A stretch of DNA of 47,675 nt, taken from a bacterium (GTDB lineage Bacteria > Myxococcota_A > UBA9160 > UBA6930). The notes under the pieces were generated by a model. It was given only the letters and a program-made list of their open reading frames with translations, did not search any database and was not told the DNA's origin. The stretch spans positions 1 through 47,675 of the forward strand of contig JAAELW010000188.1 of NCBI GenBank assembly GCA_024226235.1. The letters are read 5' to 3'. A program made the position numbers and the translations under genes. Below, in pieces: positions 32,956-39,510 of the stretch. Numbering within the stretch: position 1 is the stretch's first letter; each line of letters opens with the position of its first letter.

Positions 32956-34149
32956 ATGACCTCCCCCTGGCTCGCAGACGACCCCTCGCGTATCGACCTC
33001 GACCAGTCGATCCGGACCCTATCCTTCGAAAACCCCAGCGGCAGTCCGGGTGCCGCAGGGTCGACGCATGGCGGCCGCAAGGGCGCACCTAACAAAATCC
33101 TGACTGCTGGCGAGCGGGTCATCCTGGGTGATGTCGAGGGCCCGGGTACGATCCGCCATGTCTGGATGACCTTCCCGCCAATGCCGCCCCAGGACATGCG
33201 CGCCCTGTGGATGGAGATTACCTGGGACGATGCCGACGGGCCGAGTCTCTCGGTTCCCTGCCTGGATTTCTTCGGCCTGCCCCACGGCCGGCCGGCGCCC
33301 CTTTCTTCGGCCATGGTGGCTGCGCAGGAGGGGCGCGGCTTCAACGCCTGGTTCCCGATGCCGTTCCGCCGGAACGCACGCATCGAGCTGATCAACGGCT
33401 CGAAGCGGAGCTTCCCCTTCTACTACCAGATCGCCTACACCGTGGGCCCGATCGCAGACGACTCCGGGCTCCTTCACGTGAGCTTTCGCCGCGAAAACCC
33501 GACCGAGCTGACCCGGGATTTCGTGATCGCCGACGACCTCATAGGCCCCGGCCGTTTCCTGGGCTGCAACGTGGGGGTGCGCTGCCTCCACGAGGAGGGC
33601 TTCAGCTGGTACGGAGAGGGCGAGGTGAAGATGTACATCGACGGGGACGACGCGCTACCCACCTGGTGCGGAACCGGCCTGGAAGACTACGTGGGAACCG
33701 CATGGGGAATGGGCGAGCACCAGGTTCCGCTCCAGGGCGTGCCCCTCAGTCTGACGGACCCGGATTCCGGCCGGCCCATGCCCGATTTCGTGAGCTTCTA
33801 CCGCTGGCACCTCCCCGACCCGATCGTCTTCCGGCAAAACATGCGAGTCACGCTCCAGCAGATCGGCGCGGTTCCCGTCGCCAGGGGCCAGACAGAAATC
33901 CGGGAGCAGATCGATCGGCAGGGACGGATCGCGGGCAGCGGGTGGTACGACCTTGGCCAGGACGGCCCTCTCGAAGCCTTCGGCATCTGCGAGCGCAGTG
34001 ACGACGTCTGCGCCACGGCCTACTTCTATGCCCGCGAAGCCCAACCCGTCCCGAAGCTCGACCTGGCAGCTGCCCTCGCGCAGATCGAGCGCCGCCCCTA
34101 CGAGCAGCCCACGGATTTCGAGCGAGCCCTCTCCCCGATGATCCGCTGA
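32956..34149 (+). CDS. DUF2961 / glycoside hydrolase family 172 protein
   Basis: A 397-residue protein with the double jelly-roll fold of GH172 (formerly DUF2961). Family motifs: 'ISRIDLDQSIRTLSFENP...GGRKGAPN'-like N-terminus, 'GPGTIRHVWMTFPP', 'VPCLDFFG', 'FPFYYQIAYTV', 'GEVKMYIDGDDALPTWCGTGLEDYVGTAWGMGEHQ' and 'SFYRWHLPDPIVFRQNMRVTLQQIG'. Characterised GH172 enzymes act on alpha-D-fructofuranosides or D-arabinofuranosides. No signal peptide is evident, so it should be cytoplasmic. ATG 32956 has AGGA upstream. A hairpin lies 20 bp after its stop. Confidence 0.9.
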   Translation: MTSPWLADDPSRIDLDQSIRTLSFENPSGSPGAAGSTHGGRKGAPNKILTAGERVILGDVEGPGTIRHVWMTFPPMPPQDMRALWMEITWDDADGPSLSVPCLDFFGLPHGRPAPLSSAMVAAQEGRGFNAWFPMPFRRNARIELINGSKRSFPFYYQIAYTVGPIADDSGLLHVSFRRENPTELTRDFVIADDLIGPGRFLGCNVGVRCLHEEGFSWYGEGEVKMYIDGDDALPTWCGTGLEDYVGTAWGMGEHQVPLQGVPLSLTDPDSGRPMPDFVSFYRWHLPDPIVFRQNMRVTLQQIGAVPVARGQTEIREQIDRQGRIAGSGWYDLGQDGPLEAFGICERSDDVCATAYFYAREAQPVPKLDLAAALAQIERRPYEQPTDFERALSPMIR

Positions 34150-34168
34150 TCGGCGGCAGGGAAGGCAG

Positions 34169-34203
34169 TCCCTTGGCCCGCGGGCGCCGCTTGGGCCAAG
34201 GGA
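34169..34203 (+). terminator. Hairpin downstream of the GH172 gene
   Basis: TCCCTTGGCCC (34169-34179) and GGGCCAAGGGA (34193-34203) form an 11-bp perfect stem around a 13-nt loop, 20 bp after the GH172 stop. No T-run follows, so it may be a non-canonical terminator or an mRNA 3'-end stabiliser. Confidence 0.5.
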
Positions 34204-34351
34204 GTTCGGCGTGGTAGGATGGGCGCCCACTGAAACACCTTCAGGTTTCCGGGTCTTCCCGGGCGAGTGGCAGCTTCGGCCTCCCGAACGGCCCCGCTCG
34301 AGGTGCCGACCCCTTGTCCCTTCCCGCAATTCCCATCCCAAGGAGGATGCA

Positions 34352-35656
34352 ATGATTCGCCTCTCGATCTCGATACTCGCGCTCCTGGCCATGGCTGCTC
34401 CAGCCGTCGCCCAGGACGACGCCGGAGGCGCGCCCTCTTTTGCGGAAGGCGACATCATCACGATGGACCAGATCGACAAGCTGAAGGGTTTCCTTCCGGA
34501 GGAGTTCTGGACGAATCGTGACTTCTTCTTCTACGAGGGAATGCAGCTCGAGATCGGCCCGGCCAACTTCGACTACAGCCCGCCGCAGGTCTACAAGGAC
34601 GCCACGAAGAAGTTCTCGGACCAGGTGCGGCTCGGCCCGGAAAGCAGCATGGAGAATTATCGGGCCGGCCAGCCATTCCCGATGGATGCCATCGACTGCA
34701 AGGGCGATCCGGGAGCCGGCGCGAAGATCGCCTGGAATTTCATGCGGCGTTGGGGAGGCGCGGGCGGCCAGGCTCGCTTCTACTACAGCTACTGGGATCG
34801 CGGTGAGGAGCTGCCTCTCTACTACGAGGGGAACAGCACTGGCGTGAGCCTGGCCTATAGGCCGGAGCCCCAATACGCGGATAACGATGGAGACATCTTC
34901 CGCGGCGAGAAGCGCTACACGGCTGGCGGCCCGAACGTCGAGGCCCCTTTCGATGCTCGCGGCATCATGTTGCTCACCTACCGCTACAAGGATTCGTACA
35001 ATCCCAAGGCGCAGGGAAAGAACGATGACACCTGGGTCTACGTCCCGACACTTCGCAGAGTGCGCCGCATCTCGACGGCCCAGCGAACGGACGCGGTCTC
35101 CGGCACGGACTTCACCTTCGACGACCTGTTCAGCTTCAACGGGGTCATTCCCCAGTACGAGTGGGAATGCCTCGGCACGCAGGACGTCGTCGCGCCGGTC
35201 AACACCAAGCAATTGGCTTTCCCGTACAACAGGGACCACAACTTCGGCCCCTACGGCCTTTCGTTCGCAGACGATCGATGGGAGCTGCGCAAGGCGATCA
35301 AGATCCGTTTCGTCCCGAACGCTGCGGATCATCCCTACAAGTACAAGGACATCTACATCGACATCAACTCGATGGAACCCCTGTACTCGTTCGCCTACGA
35401 CCGCAAGGGTGAGCTGTGGAAGATCCTCTGGCACAACCATCGCTGGAGCGACAACGAGGACTACGAGGAATACGTAGGCTGGGAAGGTGTCGGAGAAGAG
35501 CCTCGCGATCTCGGCGTGGTATCTGACATCATCGTGAACGTCCAAACCGGCACGGGCAACCGCATCGAGTTCTGGAACGTTTCCGGATCGCCCATGAAGA
35601 GCAAGGGCAAGATCCGCCGCTACATCGACGTAGGCCGCCTGACCAAGGGCCGCTAG
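34352..35656 (+). CDS. DUF1329 protein (LolB-like fold, periplasmic/outer membrane)
   Basis: A 434-residue exported protein with signal peptide 'ISILALLAMAAPAVA'. The DUF1329 pattern is clear: 'IGPANFDYSPPQVYKDATKKF', 'IAWNFMRRWGG', 'LTYRYKDSYNP...DDTWVYVPTLRRVRRISTAQRTDAVSGTDFTFDDLFSFNG', 'YKYKDIYIDINSMEPLYSFAYDRKGELWKILWHNHRWS'. Members resemble outer-membrane lipoprotein carrier proteins and usually sit beside DUF1302 and an MMPL/RND exporter, with suggested roles in hydrophobic compound or lipid traffic. Neither partner is next to it here. ATG 34352 is preceded by AAGGAGG. Two unusual hairpins flank the gene. Confidence 0.9.
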   Translation: MIRLSISILALLAMAAPAVAQDDAGGAPSFAEGDIITMDQIDKLKGFLPEEFWTNRDFFFYEGMQLEIGPANFDYSPPQVYKDATKKFSDQVRLGPESSMENYRAGQPFPMDAIDCKGDPGAGAKIAWNFMRRWGGAGGQARFYYSYWDRGEELPLYYEGNSTGVSLAYRPEPQYADNDGDIFRGEKRYTAGGPNVEAPFDARGIMLLTYRYKDSYNPKAQGKNDDTWVYVPTLRRVRRISTAQRTDAVSGTDFTFDDLFSFNGVIPQYEWECLGTQDVVAPVNTKQLAFPYNRDHNFGPYGLSFADDRWELRKAIKIRFVPNAADHPYKYKDIYIDINSMEPLYSFAYDRKGELWKILWHNHRWSDNEDYEEYVGWEGVGEEPRDLGVVSDIIVNVQTGTGNRIEFWNVSGSPMKSKGKIRRYIDVGRLTKGR

Positions 35657-35670
35657 CCCCGACGAACCGG

Positions 35671-35741
35671 AGGGGACGCTCCGGGGCGCAACATGAACGC
35701 AACGGGCTGTTGCATTCGTGATGCGCCCCGGGGTGTCCCCT
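35671..35741 (+). terminator. Long nested hairpin downstream of the DUF1329 gene
   Basis: AGGGGACGCTCCGGGGCGCA (35671-35690) can pair with TGCGCCCCGGGGTGTCCCCT (35722-35741) over all 20 positions if two G-U wobbles are allowed. The 31-nt loop holds a second small stem (GCAAC/GTTGC with 5-nt loop, 35699-35713). It begins 14 bp after the DUF1329 stop. The structure is far more stable than needed for a simple terminator, and there is no T-run. Confidence 0.6.
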
Positions 35742-35772
35742 CTGTTGCGTTGGGGGGACGGTTGCGCGGAGA

Positions 35773-37083
35773 ATGTCTATCCTCGAAGGCTCCATGGATG
35801 TCTTCGAACTTCTTGGACGCCTTCCCGTCTCCTTCCTGGGTCGGTGTGCAATACCGGGGGAACTCGAAGGTGTGACCTCGCGAGGCGAGGAGGTCAGCGC
35901 CTGGGACACGGGTGCCGACCCGAAGGGCATCGATACGATCTGGGAAGCTGCCGAAGCCCTCTATCGAACCGGCATCAACCCAGCGATCCAGCTCTGCATC
36001 CGCCACCGCGGCGAGATCGTGCTCGACCGCACTCTTGGACATCGGTCCGGCAATGCTCCGAATGACGGTCCTCGCACGCCCAAGGTCCTGGCCACACCGG
36101 ACACGCCGTTCTGCTTGTTCTCCTCGTCGAAGCTCGTCACGGCGATGTTGATCCACAAGCTCGACGAAAACGGCCTCATCCACCTCGAGGACCATGTCGC
36201 AGAATACGTGCCGGGCTTCGAGCGCCACGGCAAGCGGTGGATCACGCTGCGGCACCTGCTGGCGCATACGGCCGGCATCCCGAATCTCGCACCGGATGCG
36301 ATGGACCTGGACCTGTTGAGCCATCCGGACACGATCACCGAACTCGTATGTGACATGCGCCCATCCACCCGCGCGGGTCGCCTCGTGGCCTATCATGCGA
36401 TCAGCGGTGGCTTCGTACTCGGCGAGGTCGTACGACAGGTGACGGGAAAGACGATCCGCGAGTTCATGGCAGCCGAGGTCTGCGAGCCGCTCGGCTTGCG
36501 TTGGATGAACTACGGCGTGGCCGAAGGCGATCTGGGCAAGGTGGCGGTGAATGCACGCACTGGCCCTCCGGCCCCACCGCCAGTCGCGGGGCTCCTGCGC
36601 CGGGCCCTGGGCAAGGATCTCGACGAGGTCGTCGAGCTCTCGAACGACCCGCGTTTCCTGCGCGGGATCATCCCCGCCGGCAATGTGGTTTCGAGCGCTC
36701 GCGAGCTGACGGCCTTCCTGCAATGCCTGCTCGACGAAGGCAGGGTTGGCGACTCTCGCGTTTTCGAACCGCGCACCGTGCGCCACGCCTTGGCGGAGCA
36801 GAGCTACCGCGAGATCGACCTCACACTCTTCATGCCGCTTCGCTACGGCCTCGGCCCGATGCTCGGCGACGATCCGGTCGGCCTGTTCGGCCCGAGCACC
36901 GGCCGCGCGTTCGGACACCTGGGATTCTCGAACATCATCCCCTGGGCCGATCCAGCTCGGGAGATCTCCGTAGCGCTCCTGACCAGTGGCAAGCCAATCC
37001 TCAGCACCCACATCGTACGGCTCTTCCAGCTATTGATCGCGATCAACAGCGCATTCCCACGCCAGGACCGCCCGCTGGATTGA
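35773..37083 (+). CDS. Serine hydrolase of the beta-lactamase (class C)/esterase family
   Basis: A 436-residue protein of the beta-lactamase superfamily. The active-site SxxK motif is 'FSSSKLVTAM'; the usual YxN is 'YHAISGGFVLGEVVRQVTGK', a Y-H-A variant frequent in esterase EstB-like members; 'AHTAGIPN' and 'FGHLGFSNIIPWADP' follow the family pattern. No signal peptide is visible, which favours an intracellular esterase, lipase or peptidase over a true beta-lactamase. ATG 35773 has a weak upstream site, and the next Met at codon 8 is an alternative. It converges with the SLOG-like gene with a 6-bp gap. Confidence 0.85.
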   Translation: MSILEGSMDVFELLGRLPVSFLGRCAIPGELEGVTSRGEEVSAWDTGADPKGIDTIWEAAEALYRTGINPAIQLCIRHRGEIVLDRTLGHRSGNAPNDGPRTPKVLATPDTPFCLFSSSKLVTAMLIHKLDENGLIHLEDHVAEYVPGFERHGKRWITLRHLLAHTAGIPNLAPDAMDLDLLSHPDTITELVCDMRPSTRAGRLVAYHAISGGFVLGEVVRQVTGKTIREFMAAEVCEPLGLRWMNYGVAEGDLGKVAVNARTGPPAPPPVAGLLRRALGKDLDEVVELSNDPRFLRGIIPAGNVVSSARELTAFLQCLLDEGRVGDSRVFEPRTVRHALAEQSYREIDLTLFMPLRYGLGPMLGDDPVGLFGPSTGRAFGHLGFSNIIPWADPAREISVALLTSGKPILSTHIVRLFQLLIAINSAFPRQDRPLD

Positions 37084-37089
37084 TGGGCT

Positions 37090-37638
37090 CTAGCGGAATG
37101 TCCGCTCGAACAGCCCATCGATGGCCCGGCGGCCATTCTCCTCGAGCAGGCGGGTGCCCGTACCTGCGAAGGTCGGGTGGGTCACGACCGGCTCGCCGCC
37201 CGACTCCCAGCCCTCGCCAGTCCAGTGGTGCCAGGTGTCGGTGGGTTGATCGAAGACGTAGAGAAGCTTGTTGCAGAGCTTCGCGAACTCGGCGCCCCAG
37301 CCCGTGCCACCCTTGACCGTCCCGTCGTCCTTGATCTGGCCGACCACGTAGATTTCCTGGCCGCTGTTCACCTGGTGCCAGATGCTCTGGAGCACTCTGC
37401 GGAAGAGCGGCGTATCCCGATACTCCCGGTGCATCAGCTTGGCGACATAGGCCAGGCTGACGTCACCCTGCTGCAGCTCAGCCGGAGTCAGGACCCGGAT
37501 ACCTCGGGTCCGCGCATCGTTGTGGCCTTCGAAGGTATAGTTCACCTCGGCGATGCCGTGGCGCTCGGCGGCCGCACCAAAGGCGGCCTCGGCGCCACCA
37601 GCCGCTCCGCTGTACAGCACGCATTCCTCGGCCTTCAT
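37090..37638 (-). CDS. SLOG-like nucleotide-binding protein, uncertain
   Basis: A 182-residue protein beginning 'MKAEECVLYSGAAGGAEAAFGAAAERHG', which resembles the Gly-rich loop of the SLOG/DprA-like Rossmann group (S/TGGAxGAD). 'EGHNDARTRGIRVLTPAELQQGD' and 'IWHQVNSGQEIYVVGQIKDDGTVKGGTGWGAEFAKLCNKLLYVFDQ' look like strand-loop elements of the same fold. SLOG proteins bind nucleotides or their derivatives, often in stress or conflict settings. I have no specific family name. The start is ATG 37638 with a GGGAGGG site; the ORF continues 40 codons upstream without support. It diverges from the sigma factor gene (192 bp). Confidence 0.65.
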   Translation of the reverse strand: MKAEECVLYSGAAGGAEAAFGAAAERHGIAEVNYTFEGHNDARTRGIRVLTPAELQQGDVSLAYVAKLMHREYRDTPLFRRVLQSIWHQVNSGQEIYVVGQIKDDGTVKGGTGWGAEFAKLCNKLLYVFDQPTDTWHHWTGEGWESGGEPVVTHPTFAGTGTRLLEENGRRAIDGLFERTFR

Positions 37639-37764
37639 GGTTCCCTCCCTCACGAGCGGAAAGATCATGACACCCAAGACCCCTTGCGCCAGCCCCAGCC
37701 GATCGCACCGCCGACGCGCGGAAGCGGCTGGAATCCCGAAAGGCCCCGCGGGGCGCAAGACAAT

Positions 37765-37793
37765 GAAACGACGGACCCGCGGCTCGTGTCATA
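37765..37793 (+). promoter_or_regulatory. Possible ECF-type promoter before the sigma factor gene
   Basis: GAAAC (37765-37769) and GTCATA (37788-37793), 18 bp apart, resemble a GAAC-type -35 and GTC-type -10 of extracytoplasmic-function sigma factors. They end 37 bp before the TTG start. Autoregulation of ECF factors is common, but the match is weak. Confidence 0.25.
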
Positions 37794-37830
37794 GTGGGTA
37801 GATGAGACGCGTTTCTGGGGGAGCGCTCTG

Positions 37831-38442
37831 TTGGATGGCATCACGACGAAGATGATCGGACGAGCCGCCGCGACGAGCCCTGCCGATTCCGAGCTGGACC
37901 AGCGCTGGCTGGCTGGCGAGGAAGGCGCGATGGCGGAGGTACACGGGCGCTACCGCCGGCGCCTGGAAGGGGTCGCGTTCCGAATCGTCGGCAATCGGGC
38001 CGACGCAGAGGACGTGGTGCAGCGGGTCTTCGTTGCGCTGCCACGGGCAGCTTACGACGGTACGGCGAGCCTCTGGTCGTACCTCTACCGAGCCGCAGTC
38101 AATGGCTCGGTCAATCTGCTCCGCTCCCGGAAACGGCGTGTCGGACTCGAACGCGAGGTGCTCTCGCAGGCACGCATGCGGGGCGATGCCAGCCAGGGGC
38201 CCGAGGCCCAGGTACTCGAGGGAGAGATCCTGGCAGCCGTCGCAAAGGCGCTCCTGGAAGTGAAGCCGCAGCACCGCGTGGCGCTGGTCCTGCACATCCA
38301 TCACGGCCTCACGAACGTGGAAATCGCGGAGCGCGAGCAGGTGCCGCCGGCCACAGTCGGCACCTGGCTTCGAAGGGGAAGGGAGGAGCTCCGCGAGGCC
38401 CTAGGGCCGCTGCTGCGCGACGTCGGGAGGAACAGGCCTTGA
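37831..38442 (+). CDS. ECF-type RNA polymerase sigma factor
   Basis: A 203-residue sigma-70 family factor with region 2 ('LDQRWLAGEEGAMAEVHGRYRRRLEGVAFRIVGNRADAEDVVQRVFVALPRA...SLWSYLYRAAVNGSVNLLRSRKRR') and region 4 ('LLEVKPQHRVALVLHIHHGLTNVEIAEREQVPPATVGTWLRRGREELREAL'). Regions 1 and 3 are absent, as in ECF factors. The TTG at 37831 has GGGGGAG 7 nt upstream and is a better start than the in-frame ATG seven codons later. Its TGA overlaps the TTG of the anti-sigma gene (TTGA). Its regulon cannot be seen; its own promoter may carry a GAAAC/GTC site. Confidence 0.9.
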   Translation: MDGITTKMIGRAAATSPADSELDQRWLAGEEGAMAEVHGRYRRRLEGVAFRIVGNRADAEDVVQRVFVALPRAAYDGTASLWSYLYRAAVNGSVNLLRSRKRRVGLEREVLSQARMRGDASQGPEAQVLEGEILAAVAKALLEVKPQHRVALVLHIHHGLTNVEIAEREQVPPATVGTWLRRGREELREALGPLLRDVGRNRP

Positions 38443-38867
38443 TTCATTGGAAGGCCCGCCGTCTGCTTCCCCAGGTATTGGATGGAACCCTGACCGCACA
38501 TCTCGAGGCCCTGGTCCGGGAGCACGCCGACGACTGCGAGGCATGCCGACAAGCGCTTGCCGAGTTCGACGCCTGCGAAAACCTGCTGGCGCAGCTGCCG
38601 CTCTCCCTCGTCCCCCTCGACGTGCCGGAAGGCCGAACCGATCGGTTGCGGGCGCTCTCGCGGTGGATCGTCGATCCGGAGCCGAGCCTCGGAGAGCGGG
38701 TCGGTATGTCCGCACTCGGCGCCTTCGCAGCGGCCGCGATGCTGGCGGTCGTGCTGAGCGGGGCGACGTGGGACCCGGCACCCAAGGACTCGCAGACGCA
38801 GGTCGCGCTGGCCGGCGTCGTCCCCATCCCGGAAACCGAGCTGATGCCCATGGGGCGCTGGCGCTAG
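38439..38867 (+). CDS. Anti-sigma factor with zinc-binding ZAS motif, single-span membrane protein
   Basis: A 142-residue protein coded immediately behind the ECF sigma factor. The N-terminal domain has the ZAS signature H-x3-C-x2-C ('REHADDCEACRQAL'), which binds the sigma factor and often zinc. One transmembrane helix ('ALGAFAAAAMLAVVLSGATW') is followed by a short periplasmic tail of about 35 residues. It should hold the sigma factor at the inner membrane until a signal releases it. The start is TTG, overlapping the sigma stop, so sigma and anti-sigma are translationally coupled in fixed ratio. Confidence 0.82.
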   Translation: MIHWKARRLLPQVLDGTLTAHLEALVREHADDCEACRQALAEFDACENLLAQLPLSLVPLDVPEGRTDRLRALSRWIVDPEPSLGERVGMSALGAFAAAAMLAVVLSGATWDPAPKDSQTQVALAGVVPIPETELMPMGRWR

Positions 38868-38896
38868 GAACGGAAGCTCGGAAATCGCTTCGCCGG

Positions 38897-38910
38897 GGGT
38901 GATTTCACCC
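38897..38910. promoter_or_regulatory. 14-bp dyad GGGTGATTTCACCC
   Basis: A perfect inverted repeat (GGGTGA/TCACCC with a 2-nt centre) lies 30 bp after the anti-sigma stop and 158 bp before the XRE gene. It could be an operator for the XRE gene or a weak 3' hairpin of the sigma operon. Confidence 0.3.
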
Positions 38911-39068
38911 GCAAAATCTGAAGCCCGAATTTCCCCCAACTACCTGTTTCTACTTCGGATTTCTTGTCTCCACCCAGTCTGTGGGGTTCTCCCGACTTCG
39001 CTCCATCGTTGGATGGTCGCTAACCTCGATCGCTCCCGTCCCGAGCATCTACATCGAGGCCCCCCTGG

Positions 39069-39314
39069 ATGAACCGTATTCGCGCAGCGCGACAAGCACT
39101 CGGCTGGACACAGGCCGAGCTGGCCCTGCGCGCGCGCGTATCTCCCAGGACCGTTCACGCGATCGAGAAGGGCCAGGCATGCCGACAGGCGACCAAGCGG
39201 AAGATCCTCACCGCACTCGGTGTGCCGTGGGAGCTTCGCGAAGACTACTTCCTCCGGCCCGTGCGGGTTCCGGCGCGAGCCGCAACCATCGCCGCGGTAA
39301 ACGAGAGAGCGTAG
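39069..39314 (+). CDS. Small XRE-family helix-turn-helix regulator
   Basis: An 81-residue protein consisting almost only of a lambda-repressor-like HTH: 'IRAARQALGWTQAELALRARVSPRTVHAIEKGQACRQATKRKILTALGVPW'. Helix 2-turn-helix 3 ('TQAELALRARVSPRTVHAIEKG') is well formed. A short tail has no known sensor domain. It is the last gene before nosZ, in the same direction and 196 bp upstream, so it could regulate either itself or the nos operon; inverted repeats lie on both sides. Start ATG 39069 has no clear ribosome binding site. Confidence 0.85.
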   Translation: MNRIRAARQALGWTQAELALRARVSPRTVHAIEKGQACRQATKRKILTALGVPWELREDYFLRPVRVPARAATIAAVNERA

Positions 39315-39323
39315 AATTGCGGC

Positions 39324-39342
39324 CCGCTCGTCGGACGAGCGG
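39324..39342 (+). terminator. Hairpin after the XRE gene
   Basis: CCGCTCGT (39324-39331) and ACGAGCGG (39335-39342) form an 8-bp stem with a 3-nt loop, 10 bp after the XRE stop. A GTGAAAATT stretch rather than a T-run follows, so termination is probable but not certain. Confidence 0.45.
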
Positions 39343-39349
39343 CCTGTGA

Positions 39350-39363
39350 AAATTGCCCAATTT
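39350..39363. promoter_or_regulatory. 14-bp dyad AAATTG-CC-CAATTT upstream of nosZ
   Basis: A perfect inverted repeat (AAATTG / CAATTT, 2-nt centre), 147 bp before the nosZ start, in the XRE-nosZ intergenic region. It does not match the FNR/DNR consensus TTGAT-N4-ATCAA. It may be an operator of the nos transcript. Confidence 0.4.
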
Positions 39364-39510
39364 GGCCACTGGTTGTAGCTTGGCGCCGCGGTCTGACCCC
39401 GCGTCGTGCGGTCACTTGGATTTGGATCCGGTTTGATCCGGTATGGCCCTTGCAGTTGGAAACCCCGGCAGGGTCGAGCCGGACGTCATCATTATTGGGG
39501 GGAAGCGAAT

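Noticed and set aside
34241-35545. 434-codon minus-strand ORF opposite the DUF1329 gene
   Set aside because: Shadow ORF; the plus-strand gene has a signal peptide and a strong ribosome binding site.
35653-37011. 452-codon minus-strand ORF opposite the serine hydrolase
   Set aside because: No family motif; the plus strand has SSSK and other active-site motifs in order.
39315-39510. FNR/DNR box searched before nosZ
   Set aside because: No TTGAT-N4-ATCAA-like site found; GGATCCGG-TTTGATCCGG is only a direct repeat.
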